64,000 nucleotides of DNA from Acorus gramineus (Eukaryota; Streptophyta; Magnoliopsida; Acorales; Acoraceae), in NCBI GenBank assembly GCA_030737835.1, contig CM060847.1:7340584-7404583 (forward strand), read 5' to 3'. The notes under the pieces are model-generated. The model ran no database searches, had not been told where the DNA came from, and saw only the letters and a list, made by a program, of their open reading frames with translations. This document shows, one piece after another, positions 41,901 to 52,857 of the stretch. Position 1 is the stretch's first letter, and each line of letters starts with the position of its first letter. The translations under genes and the position numbers were made by a program.

Positions 41901-44885
41901 CTGGTAAGAGGAGGTTTATTGAGGAGCCATATGTTAAGGTAACTTCTTTTTGCTAGAGATCTTCTCATAGATTCAAGATGAAAATATGGTGGATCACCAT
42001 TTTTGCTTTGTCCATTTGATACCATTGCTTGAATTGTAGATTGAGATGCTCACTCCAAAGGAATATATTGGTCCTTTAATGGAACTTGGCCAAGATCGAA
42101 GAGGCGAGTTTAAAGAAATGAATTACATCACTGAAAATAGAGCTTCACTCATTTATTTATTACCATTGGCGGAGGTAATTGCATTTGTTTATTAGCAAGT
42201 TCATTTTGAAAAGTCCCCCCCTCACTACGATCAGTATCAATCATAATATCATTTTTGGTGTGATAATAGTTATACTTCCTCATAATTAACTTGTTTTTAT
42301 GATTACATGGATAAGTTTAGCTGTGTTAATTGAAATGGCTAATTAGCACAAAAGTAGACTCAAAAAGGAAAAAATAAAAAGAAAGAGTTCTATGATTTGG
42401 GACACATGCATCCCCAATCCAATTCATTTCCATGAGACCCTTCTTTTCCTCTCCTGTCAAATTGCGGCATTTGCTGACCTTCTAACATGTCCAATTATAG
42501 AGTTCGCTTCATCCTAATCTAACATGTCATATATCTCTTCTCGCACATTAAAGAATTACCATGGAGCTTAGTTTTCAAGGAAAAAAAAGGTTACCTTCGA
42601 GCTGTATTTGTGTTGAGAACCATCACCCTGACTTGGTGATGCCTTCATCTCTATCCTTGCTGGGCCTGGGTTTTCAGGGAGCATATGTGAAAATTAAACT
42701 TGCTGGGCCTAGGTTTTCAAATTGGTTTTCATTTTTGTCCCTTCTATCCAGCCTAGGTAGCGCACATCTTTCCATTCCTGAGAATATCTGCCTAAATGGC
42801 TCATATTTTCATGCTAGCTGTTGTCCTTACTATAGTCTCTGTTTTTATCTTCCAGCTTATAAATTAAACTTTGATGCTATAGGTTAATGATACAGTCATT
42901 TCTTTACAGATGGTTGGAGATTTGTGATTGAATAGTGTGGTTTGTTGTGCTGTGGGGCTGGGATGTCAGTAAATACCTCTTCTATTGTGTTCTAGCCCCG
43001 AGTGGTCTGTGTGATTGTATGGTTTCTTGTTGTTTATGGTGTTCTTGGTTGTGTTTTTTGTATTGGACATTCACATCATGCTAATTAAATTTGGGTAGCA
43101 TGCCTCCCGTATTTTTTTAATAAAATATTTTGGGAAATAGTTATGTCTTCGTTGGGGAGTGAATGAACATTTCTTGTGCATGTGACAAATTCATGATACT
43201 TTGTTGGCTCAGATCTATATTCAAGTTGTGTGTTAGGAACCTAATAAAAATTAGTTTGGGACTCTTGTTAAAAATCACAAATTGCAAAATAAATATCCGT
43301 CATTCTCAGATATTTCTCATCACAATGTTTCTCCTTCACATTGAACGTTGTTTAGTTTAAACTTATTTATGTAACTCATTAACGCTTAACAATAAGAATA
43401 TGTGCATGCTTGTATATATTGTGGTGATATATGCCAATGTGGCTAGAGCAAAAATGAGGAATCTCTATTTAACATTACACAGTCTCTGTATTATTTGTAT
43501 TTATTTACTCAAACTGAAAGGGCATTGTGTGCTAATAATTTTACTCTCCTCTTCTTTTTTCTTTTTCTTTTTTTATATTGGATGTTTTATCAAAAATTTT
43601 TGCACAGTGCGCCTCTGTAGCTAAACTTATCTTAACTTTTCCTATATGCATAGGTACATTGGTTATTAAGCTTTTGGAAGATTGCTTGTACTACTTGACT
43701 GCAATGATTCTTAAGATATTTTGTTTGAGGCATTTTTTAGGTTAACATGTGGCCAGACCACTGACAATTGGATGAAAAGCAAGCTAATTAGAATATTAAA
43801 ATGAAGTTGACACGATAGTGTCACTAATATCTCATTTTATATATCTGAATCGACATCATCTTTGGTGCCCTGTTTATCTGAATCAAAGAGCTGATTAATT
43901 GCTCTTGCAGGGGGGGATATTTCGAGGAAAAAGAAGTTGCTGAAAAAACAGGTAAGGATCATTTCATATCACTCACAATTGATCTTTTTATAATCTCAAT
44001 TAATTTTTTGAGATTCTTGGGTGTTGCTTTGTTCACTAAAATCTAGTAAGAACATGTTATTGAAGACCTCAGACTTGTGTGATATCAAGTCTAAATTTAA
44101 GACTGCCAAATCTGGATGTGATATCTTGGTAACAACACTTATCTGTTCTATTCACTCCAGTTTGAACATTACTGTCTTATTGTAACCATATCAAAATATG
44201 AAAATTCTTAAGAACAAAATAATTACTTTTATCGGTAGCATGGTCCAGTTAATCCTTGTACTATAATTTCAAACCCCTTGTAGATTTCAGGCCGACTTCA
44301 TAATATAAAAGCATTTGTATGATACCCGTTATATATTTAGCATGAGATCAGGTTGAGCAACATACCATGCTTTGATCTATTTTAAAAAATTTAGTTGTTA
44401 TCAAAATACCTTATTCAACCTGTCCAGCAATAATGTGGACATGCGTGCTTGCTTTCCGAGCAAATAGACAGTCAAATCATTATTGTGTGATGTTCCATTG
44501 TCCAGGCTGAAGGCAAAAAAAGGATGAAGGCAATTGGCAAGGTTGATGTACCACAAGAAGCATTTATGGCAGTTTTGAGGCTAGAAAAGGAGGTATTATA
44601 GTGACATGAGGCTAGAAAAGGAGGTATGATACTGGCATATATGATGCTGCATTATTTCCAAAGGCATCTATCAGTTCACTCAACGTTTCAAGTATCTATA
44701 AACATCTACCAGGCAATTCTTTGATGAAAGAAAATCAAATATTCATCAGAAAAAAACATAGAGGTTCCTGTATTAGAAGTTGTACAGAATTTATTTCCAA
44801 ATGCTATGCTGCCTGTATATGGAACAAAATCTACTGTAAATTTTGGCATACACAATTGCTTCTCCATCCAAAGTTTTGCAGTATC
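38981..44885 (+). pseudogene. Partial duplicate of LepA (exon 11 to 3' flank), degraded
   Basis: This block matches 14994-25940 of the LepA gene almost base for base, introns included. It starts 6 bases before exon 11 and ends at 44885. Exon remains are at 38987-39107 (exon 11), 39188-39245, 40580-40660, 40760-40846, 41867-41938, 42040-42174, 42910-42923 (start of exon 17), 43911-43951 (exon 21) and 44506-44601 (exon 22 with stop). Exon 11 has an internal deletion with frameshift, a TGA at 39070-39072 in place of a glutamate codon, and a second deletion removing FCGLFPV. A 660-bp deletion falls in intron 12 and a 4.35-kb deletion removes most of exon 17 through exon 20. It has no exons 1-10 and no evident promoter. 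Exons 12-16 are intact. The near identity of long intron stretches shows that the duplication is recent. Confidence 0.95.
41110..41645 (+). mobile_element. LINE zf-RVT fragment with poly-A, copy inside the LepA pseudogene
   Basis: This is the duplicate of the LINE tail in LepA intron 14. Here the frame from 41115 remains open for 121 codons through the CxxC...HxFFxC zinc-binding motif, while the parental copy has lost two bases near 18018. A poly-A run at 41635-41645 ends the element. It is inherited from the duplication, not an independent insertion. Confidence 0.75.
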
Positions 44886-46970
44886 CTGTATCAATGTATT
44901 TTTCTCATTTTTGTTTTTTTGGCATTAATAATGTCCTGATCTCCACACCTTCCTGGGACCAAAGTTCAAAATCATCATCCATTTTGACCTACCAAGACAC
45001 TGTTTATCCATTAGTGGGTGAATCCTATGTGAACCTTGGCATCCATAGGTCATAATGCTACATGATATGACTATGACCAACCTGGATGATCTATTCTTTC
45101 TCATGGGGCTCATAGGTCTCCGGAAATGTCTTCATGGCTACTACTATTTTCATTCATTGCTTGTAGAATACAGAGAGTCACATGTTATGGTGCCCACCCA
45201 ATTCTTTTTAAAGGCAGAATTCTGGGCCCTTTTGTAGCATGGCCAACAATCATTGCATGCTTGCAGTTATTTACCTTCCCTTCTTGGTATTTTCATTATA
45301 ATTTCTACTCTCACTGCACAATAATTGCTTTCAAGTTTGACTGTCATGTGGAACTGTGGCTGTGGTGGTTGTATGGGAATTTAATTTTTCACTATGAGAG
45401 TCATCTCCTTTATGGTGAGCTTGATCATTGAAGACACCAAAGTGAGTCCAAACATAAGACAACAAATTGGATGCCCCCCTCTATTAAATGCATTCCTCAT
45501 CTAACATTTCTGTTGTTGTCCCCTGCTCAGTAATTATTACTATTTGTTCTAATGTTATCATCTCCCTCCACTGACACTTTGGCAGAGAGAGAGAGAGAGA
45601 GAATTCCTGTGGTGCTCTTCCTGACTCTCCTGAGCAACAGTAAAGAGACAGGTGAGATGCATGGAGCTTGGATGGTGGGAGAAATGAAGAGACTTGTTGC
45701 ATGACTATTGATGTGGTTTTTATGACAGGGGTCTGCAAACAGTTCGGCTCATAAAGGAGGAAAGACCACATGACACCATTTCATTGAATAAAAACTATGA
45801 AAGTATATTCTACGGCGGTAATTGATACACATTCCATTGAATATTTTATATTTATTTGGGCCAGTTGCATTAAGTTCTCCTCCTCTAACTTCATTGCCAT
45901 GCATTCTTCTAGCTTACATAACATGAGAAATTAAGGCTCCTTTATAATATTAGTTTGTGGTAAAGATACTGAGAATATCTGTCATTAGAATATTATTCTT
46001 GATCATCAACAATGATTTTACTGGTCCGCAGAAAGATGGATTAGAATTTATATCATTTTTTCATCCACTGATATTAATATATTTTTTTTAAAAAAAATAT
46101 ATTAATAGAAAATAAGTGCATCAATCTACCCTCTCTTATCTTTTTATATTAACACATTTTATTTAGGGGTTAAAATGGTTTTTAAATATAAAAGTGACCT
46201 TTGTGTTGTACTTAACAAAAAGAAAATTTAATCACTGTTAAAGGGTCCAAGATATTTTTATGGTTGCACTCAATTATCCTATCAACTTCCTTCCAGGAAC
46301 ACACTCAATTATCTACAATTCTTTCTTATGATGTCAAGGGAATCTGTCTTGTCTCACTCACTACATGCAAATCATTGCAATCCGGAATGGTTTTTTTGTG
46401 GAACCTCTGTTTCATTAAGTTGCCCTGAATATTATAGAGTGATGTTGTCATGTTGGGCACAACCACCACTGCCTGCCTCCCCCTCCCATGCCATAGGGAC
46501 AGTCAAAGGGGGGCTGGGGAGGTTAAATGCCACTGTTCACCTACAATTTTTTTTAAAAGTTCAGTTTGTTGTATCTCTCTGCCTTTCTCAATGTATGCTC
46601 TCTTTTTCTGATTGGCTCTTTTTGGGCAGTTGTTAAAAAGTGGAAAACACATTGTTTATTTAGCCTGAATAAGAAAAACAATTTAAATTAGGTCACACAG
46701 AACTGGGATCCTTGTTAGTATCTAATATTGGAGGAAGCACTTATTGAAAGCTTTTCTTTTATGTATAATTTAATCTATCAAACAAAAACTACTCCATTTG
46801 GGTTAGAATGATTCACATAGGAATGAAGAGTGAATATGTATATTCCAGCCAAACATTGTAATTTTGTTTGAATGATTCACATAGGTTCAACTGTTGAAGG
46901 GTTCGCTAGAACTACATTTCTCCTAAATGAAATACATAACTTTTATTGCATGTTGTGGTGAAAATAGGGT

Positions 46971-47690
46971 TAAAAGTGAGCCCGGATAAAACATTATCCA
47001 GATCCAAAATATCTTGCTTTGTTTGTGACAGATGGTATACAAATGTACTCTTGCGTCCAGTTTATAATTTTACATCAGCTTAAACTGAATATTAAATCAC
47101 TTTTTGATCGATTGGCAGATGTATTGTATCATAATCTCTCTATGGGTTTATTATTTTAATTTTTATTAATAATATTAACTAATCTAAATAATAATATCAA
47201 TAAGAAATAATTTGGGTTTAAAAATTTCAGATAACTTATGATAAAATATATTAAAATAAACTGGTATAAATTGATATATGAATTTCAATCAGTTCTTAGA
47301 ATTAAAGTTATTATAGATTTTTTCATTCAAAAAATATATGAGTCCACTGTCAAAATAAAATTGTAAAATTAATTAAATTACATTTTCCTATAAACAATCA
47401 AAAAGACAAATTAGTCCTTGCTTTATGAAAGATTTTTACATTTAAATTACAGTTCTTAAAAGTGAGCCCGGATAAAACATTATCCAGATCCAAAATATCT
47501 TGCTTTGTTTGTGACAGATGGTATACAAATGCACTCTTGCGTCCAGTTTATAATTTTACATCAGCTTAAACTGAATATTAAATCACTTTTTGATCGATTG
47601 GCAGATGTATTGTATCATAATCTCTCTATGGGTTTATTATTTTAATTTTTATTAACTAATCTAAATAATTATATCAATATCAATAAGTAA
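46971..47690. repeat. Near-perfect tandem duplication, 486-bp offset
   Basis: About 195-230 bases starting TAAAAGTGAGCCCGGATAAA at 46971 recur at 47457 with about one substitution (TGTACTC against TGCACTC) in the first 190 bases, then indels. The first copy runs to about 47207 and the second to about 47690. The intervening 250-290 bases are AT-rich and related to 37110-37345. The identity implies a recent event. Repeated ends could also be LTR-like, but the unit is short and lacks TG...CA borders. Confidence 0.9.
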
Positions 47691-47965
47691 CCATAAATAA
47701 TTTATATAAATAGTTGGAAAAAAGAAATTATAAAGGAAGTCACATCGTTGTCATTCCATCACATCCAAACAGTCAGTCCCCAGCACAGTGTAATACCGGT
47801 AGTCGTAGAAATAAATTCCCATGGCTCCATTCCCCAAATAAAACAACATAAAAAATAAAAATTAAAAAAAAAATTAAAAGAAAAGGTGAAATTAATTCTG
47901 TGTACTTCAGAACCCTTGAAATATTATTAGCTTCTTTAATCATCTGAATTTATTTTCAGGTCCTT

Positions 47966-48455
47966 ATACTTCATGGTCTAGTTTGATAAATAGATAAATT
48001 TTTAGGATAAGTTAATTTAATTTATGGAAATAAAAAAATTATTATTTTTATTTAAATTTGTATTTGGTAATGTTTTTTATTATCTTCATTTTTTGTGTTT
48101 TTATCCTTAATCTTATATTTGAATCAAATATGAGATAATTTTAAATTTTTTTAAAAAATACCATATCTACATTTTCTGTTAATGGAGCATTAATATTATT
48201 TGTGGAATACATTCTTTCTTTTTTTGGGAAAGGTAGTCATAAATATTATCCTAATTTTACAAAATAGGGATAAAAAATTGGGACAAAGTCTGTTCCACAT
48301 TTTACCAAGAACAAACTATCCCCACATTTTATCTTAAAATGTGGACAGTTGTCCATGCTTTATCTTTTTTTTTTTTTAATGTCATATGGAATAACAAGTG
48401 ATTTAATCCAATTTTTTTTTCTTATCCCAACCCCTTATCCCCATACCAAATTAGG
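47966..48455. mobile_element. Possible MITE
   Basis: The left end GTCTAGTTTGATAAATAGAT and the right end (reverse strand) GGACCTAATTTGGTATGGGG are imperfect inverted repeats, with internal GGATAAG / CTTATCC-type motifs. The interior has alternating ACAAACTATCCCC and AT-rich sequence and no gene. Related end motifs occur in the hairpin at 26764. Borders are approximate. Confidence 0.4.
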
Positions 48456-48550
48456 TCCAATTGTGTGTGATTTCCCGGTAGGGCTGACTTTGATAATTGA
48501 ATTTTTTGAATGGGCCTGGGCGAAATTTTTTGAATGGCTCCATACATTAT

Positions 48551-48822
48551 TATAAAAAAAGATTTTTATTTTTAAGTTCTTCTAAACTATAGAATTTAGT
48601 AATTGATCACTTACTTCTTCATATTTTAATTTTAGTCCCTAGATTTAAAGGATATATTCATTTTTAGTCCCTTAAAAAACTAAATAATTTAGGGATAAGT
48701 CTTCCAAGAACTAAAAAGGAACATATTCTTTAAATCTGGAAACTAAAATTAAAATATGAAGAAGTGAGGGATCGATCACTAAATCCCATAGTTTGTGAGG
48801 ACTTAAAAATAAAAAATCCTAT
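48551..48822. mobile_element. Foldback (long inverted-repeat) MITE-like element
   Basis: The left arm (about 48551-48655) and the right arm (about 48725-48822) are inverted copies across roughly 100 bases. For example, TTCTTCATATTTTAATTTTAG on the left pairs with CTAAAATTAAAATATGAAG on the right, and TTTATTTTTAAGT with ACTTAAAAATAAA. A spacer of about 70 bases contains a second, smaller fold. An RNA from it would form a long hairpin. There is no coding content. Confidence 0.8.
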
Positions 48823-48909
48823 AAAAAATCTAGATTGTTTTAATCTTACACACTACAAATATTATTAAATAAAGGAAATTTGTTGAAAATAACCCCTTAA
48901 AAAAAAAGA

Positions 48910-49125
48910 ATTTCATTTTTGACCCCAGGACCAGTTTATTTACAAAATTGGTCCTGGGGATTGTTTTGATCCGATCAACGTGTCACGTGGACGCGCTGAC
49001 CGGACAACATATTACCACAGCCAAGACGTAATTAGTAATCACGTCTCCGCCGTTTCACCCCGCGCGCGCACGTGGGGAGCGCATGCATGACTCCCCCAAG
49101 AGGGGGAGACGTGATTATTCTATTT
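48910..49125. repeat. Two nested-style inverted repeats in a GC-rich patch
   Basis: GACCCCAGGACCAGTTT is followed by AATTGGTCCTGGGG, and further right GTAATCACGTCTCC pairs with GGGAGACGTGATTA (about 49036 and 49106). The DNA between contains ACGTG cores (TCACGTGGAC, GCACGTGGGG) and a CGCGCGCGC run, in an otherwise AT-rich area. It is probably part of an unrecognised transposon. Confidence 0.7.
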
Positions 49126-49384
49126 TCAAAAATTACCCTTAAATAAATCGATGCATAATATTATATAATCATTTAAATCAAAATATTATACAATATCATA
49201 TGCACTTAATAAAATAAAATAAATTTTAAAAATTGAAATGTCTATTGGATTATGGTAAGAGAGATTTAGAAAAAAGAAAAATTTTAGGCTTGATTTAGGA
49301 ATATCAAATAGATTAAATAGATCAATTAAATAACACATCTCACCGTACATTTTATTAAATCCATTGAATGAATGGTTCTTAGAG

Positions 49385-49447
49385 GCCCTTGTTAGGTGGG
49401 AGCCCTAGACAATTGTCTTAGTCGCCTTGCCCCAATGCCGACTCTGT
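49385..49447. mobile_element. Possible transposon terminus (hAT-like)
   Basis: The stretch with GTGGGAGCCCTAGACAATTG and CCAATGCCGACTCTG resembles the GCCCTAGGCAATTGCC...GCCGGCTCTG ends of common plant non-autonomous elements; read in reverse it starts CAGAGTCGGCATTGG. No matching second end was confirmed, so this is a fragment at best. Confidence 0.35.
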
Positions 49448-50142
49448 TTTCGAGTCCTTCTGTCTGTACACTATTAAGTTTTATATTTTTTTATTTTTAA
49501 CTCTCATTCTTCACCGTATGTGTACACTGTTAACAAATATGTGAACACTGTTAAACTGCAAGTATATTTTGTTAATAAATTTTATACATTATTAATTTTA
49601 TTATTATGAATGTCATTATATTATGACATTATGATTGTAGTATGTTCATCATCAATTTTAGCGTTCAAGGGGGAAGGTTTGACCGTCTTGTGTGAATAGG
49701 GAGGGGGCACAAAGAAAAAGTGAAAATAGGGGTAAATTTAAAAATAAAAAATAAAAGGTGATCTCCATTACATAGAAGCACCCAAAAATAAGATTCAAAT
49801 TATTTTAAGAACTTAAAAATAAGTTTAAATGTTGTAAAAACTAAAAATAATTAAAAAGTTACTTAAAGGACTGCTAATTAATTTTAAAAAAAAAAAAAGA
49901 CAACCAATCTAAATATACCTCCCTCCGGCGCTCTGGGTCGCGCCGTACTTAATAAAACAAGAAACAAATAATAAATAGAAATAAAAATATAAACGAACCC
50001 CTCCTCCTCATTTTTTGGGTGCATTTAAGATTTATTACTAAACGAAAGCCATCTATCATTCAATGCGCATTAATTATTATTGCTTTATCCCTATCCAAAG
50101 ATTTTATTCCCATCTTTCACACCCAAAATCCTCAAACAGAGA

Positions 50143-50151
50143 ATATAAATA
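50143..50151 (+). promoter_or_regulatory. Candidate TATA box of the PGL-like gene
   Basis: ATATAAATA lies about 70 bases upstream of the proposed start codon, giving a leader of roughly 35-45 bases if it is used. An upstream ATG at 50063 is in frame with the coding region, but lies before this box and would add a non-conserved peptide. Confidence 0.5.
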
Positions 50152-50218
50152 CAATGGTAAGCCCCCTCTCTTCAAAAACCAAAAAAAAACAAACAGAGAT
50201 AATAAAGAAACCAAAGCA

Positions 50219-51834
50219 ATGGAAGGGGGTGATGGTTCCAAAGATGGGGTGAGGATATACGAGTGCCATGAAGATCTCTCTGCAGCGTTGGCTGAATACG
50301 TCGCCGGTCTCTCGGAGGCCTCTGTTAAGGAGAGGGGGTCTTTCTCTATCGTCCTCTCCTCTGGGATTTCCTCCACCCTCTTTGGGTAACTCTATATTCA
50401 TATATATACATATATATGTCTTTCTTTCTTTTATTATTACTGTATTATTTATTGATTGGCATTATTTACGTGTGTGTTTGTGTTTGTGTTTGTGCTTGTG
50501 CTTGTGTGTGTGTGTTATATATAAGGGCATTGACAAAAGGAGCTTATGTGAGGACCCTTGATTGGTCGAAGTGGTACATATTTTGGGCTGAAGAGGTGGT
50601 ATTCAAACACAAACACAACCCCAACACCTACTACAAGCAGGCCAAGCAATCCTTCCTCTCCAAGGTCTCTCTCTCATCCTGCCTGTGTTTTTTATTTTAT
50701 TATTTTATTTGGTTAAAAAGACCTTTAACACGGTCCTTAATATAAAATATAATATCAGAGAAGCATGGACCGGCGTTACCCAAAATAGACTACGGAACAA
50801 AGGCCCGTAACCCTTTAGAAGGGATAATAATTTTTTTATCACTGGATGGGCTTTTTTTAGTATTCTTTTGAAAAATAATGTTTTTCGATTAAAAATGGAT
50901 AATTTTTATAAAATAAACATTAATTTTTTGTTCATTTTGTCTTAATAAAAATTGTCAAAATCCTTGTGTACGTTTAATTAACGTTGAAGACGGAATGTAA
51001 TGCAACTTTTCAAACTCTCTAGTTTATTTTCTAAAAAATGTCTTAAAAGTCGTAAAGTTGAATATATGTCAATTTTTGTTAAATTCAGAAAGTACCAAGA
51101 TAAAAAAATACAAACTCTTCTTAAGGATTATTTCCAAAAATTGATCAAAAAAAGTATTTGCAAAATATGGATGCTTTCACATTGTTTATTTTATTAAGAT
51201 CTTTTGTTGCATGGGTACTGTTTACATAGTTTACCGCATCAATGTGATAACATGTTTTCCACCGACAATGGAACAATGATTGAACTCAATCTCATATTTC
51301 TTATATATATTTTAAACTTGAGTTTTTATATATTTTTGTACTTGCGAGTAGAGTACTGACTGAATCCAATCTCATATTTTGCAGGTCCCTGTCTCGCCCG
51401 GGCACGTGACGGGTATGAGCCAGGGGTGCACCGGGGAGGAGGCCGCGGAGGAATACGAGTTCTGGGTCCGACAACTCGTGAGGGACCGCACGGTGCCTGC
51501 GTCCGCCGTCAGCGACTGCCCAAGATTCGACCTCCTCCTCCTCTCCCACCGCCACGTGGCCTCACTCCACGACCGCCGCCACCCCGCCGTCCTCGCCAAG
51601 GAGACCCAATGGTGGGTGGCGGCCGCCGAAAATGATGACAATGATGGGGGTTGCTGCCACGTAAGCGTGACCCTGCCAGTGATCAACGCCGCCGCACACG
51701 TGGCGGTGGTGGCGGAGGGGTTCGACAGTCGTTTTAAGAGTGGTTTGGGTGATGGATTTGTCTCCCCGAGTCATGGCGAGGTTGTTTGGTTCGCCGACTT
51801 CAGAGCGGCTGGGGTGGTGGGTTTCGACGGTTGA
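50219..51834 (+). CDS. 6-phosphogluconolactonase-like protein, altered active site
   Basis: Family members hydrolyse 6-phosphogluconolactone in the oxidative pentose phosphate pathway. Exons are 50219-50385, 50526-50664 and 51385-51834, joining in frame to 251 codons; plant cytosolic relatives are about 260-270. Family landmarks are DWSKWYIFWAEE (68-79), YYKQAKQSFLSKVPVSPGHV, EEAAEEYEFWVRQLV and PRFDLLLL...HVASL. Several functional motifs are changed. SGGS near residue 48 is SGIS. The usual DER is EEV. The GMGPDGH loop is shortened to SHRH (156-159), so the Gly-rich part is lost while one His before VASL remains. The segment after VVAEG lacks roughly 30 residues, including the GxxK phosphate-binding part. 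The C-terminal VVWFADFRAA matches the family. The last exon is strongly GC-rich. There is no transit peptide, so it is probably cytosolic. It may be a non-catalytic paralogue or a gene on its way to loss; no stop or frameshift is present. Confidence 0.85.
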
Positions 51835-52857
51835 TCTGCGTTTTGGGGGTGTTTGGGTGGTGGGTTTGGTTTTTATTGTGTTTTTTTTTTTTTTAACGTT
51901 TCATGTATGCATGCACGTAATTATGGTGTTGTGGAGGTGAAGTTGACTCTTGCTGTGGCTGGGCTTTGGCCCATTTTTCAATCTGGGCCTTTATCATAAC
52001 ATCAGCCCATTGTAATAGTCCGGTTTGCAATTTCATTTGTAATCGTCGTGTCATTATCGCAATATATAGAATCACTAAGCATGTTATATATTCAATCATT
52101 AAAGTTTTTAAAAAATGTGTCTCATCGTATGAGCATGTTCACTATTTTTTATTATAAAAGTTTTTAATATAAAGAATGTACTTCATTAACTATAATATAT
52201 ATTTAAAGAAAAAAATTCAAACATCTACGTATTATCTACGTATTGTAAACTGACCTGAATGATATCTAAATGATATCTCAGTTCAACCTCTTTTGTCCGT
52301 TGCCTCTCTCTCTCTCTCTACCCCCTATTTTCCCCACCCCAAAAATTGTGGGTGGTGGGGAGTGGGGACGGAAAAATGGTGGGTGGGAATAAAGGCTCCC
52401 TATGTTTGAGACAAGTTAGCATCCATGAAAAACTCCAAGGTTATAATAGAAGTGTATTCAATGATCTTTTTGCAAGACTATACACCAAAAAATATACATT
52501 CAAAATCAGTGTAGCGCACACACAAAATGAAAAAAATGTGTTCAGAAAAGAATATGATAAATAATATCATCAATCATACCAATATTCAGGTACAGAGCAA
52601 GTATTTATACACGGCCATTCCAACAACCAACTTCTCAGAATAACACAAACATACACTACAAAATGGGCACATCTTGTTCCATTTCCCTCCCCCAACAAGT
52701 GCCTCCCCAACAAGTGACAAACATGCTGCTTATTTTCCTCATAATATTCAAAGGTCATGAAACATATATTGCAAATCACATACCAAAATGAGTACCTTTG
52801 ATGTCTTCCCAGCTTCTTGAGCCCAAGCCAGCTTGGATATGCCTTTGAAAGACTATT
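51835..52857. other. Convergent intergenic region
   Basis: One kilobase between the PGL-like gene and the TMEM87-like gene, both ending here. It contains a poly-T run near 51881, a TC microsatellite at 52303-52318 and a short GGTGGTGGGG patch at 52351-52385. No gene is seen; 3' UTRs of both genes are expected. Confidence 0.6.

Larger units (their letters stand above)
44886..50218. other. Intergenic region between the LepA pseudogene and the PGL-like gene
   Basis: About 5.3 kb without a convincing gene. The left part (44886-46700) has moderate GC, a GA microsatellite at 45585-45601 and short chance frames. A CCCCCTCCC/GGGGGGCTGGGG patch lies at 46480-46520. Right of this are a tandem duplication (46971-47690), a possible element at 47966-48455, a foldback element (48551-48822), paired inverted repeats (48920-49120), and a possible hAT-type terminus near 49385-49447. 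The PGL promoter is at the right end. Confidence 0.6.

Noticed and set aside
42910..42950. Alternative idea that the LepA copy is a functional short gene
   Set aside because: It lacks the GTPase domain, has a stop and frameshift in exon 11, and lacks most of exon 17 through exon 20.
45585..45780. Possible microRNA precursor next to a GA repeat
   Set aside because: Short complementary pieces are visible, but I could not pair two arms well and no known miRNA sequence was recognised.
46971..47690. Solo or paired LTRs
   Set aside because: The direct repeats are only about 190-230 bp and lack TG...CA borders, a primer-binding site and a polypurine tract.
50063..50218. Upstream in-frame ATG extending the PGL-like protein by 52 residues
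   Set aside because: The extension is not family-like, is not a convincing transit peptide, and starts upstream of the likely TATA box at 50143.
51372..51686. Long minus-strand frames opposite the last exon of the PGL-like gene
   Set aside because: GC-rich coding sequence often gives open antisense frames; the plus frame has PGL landmarks and correct splicing.
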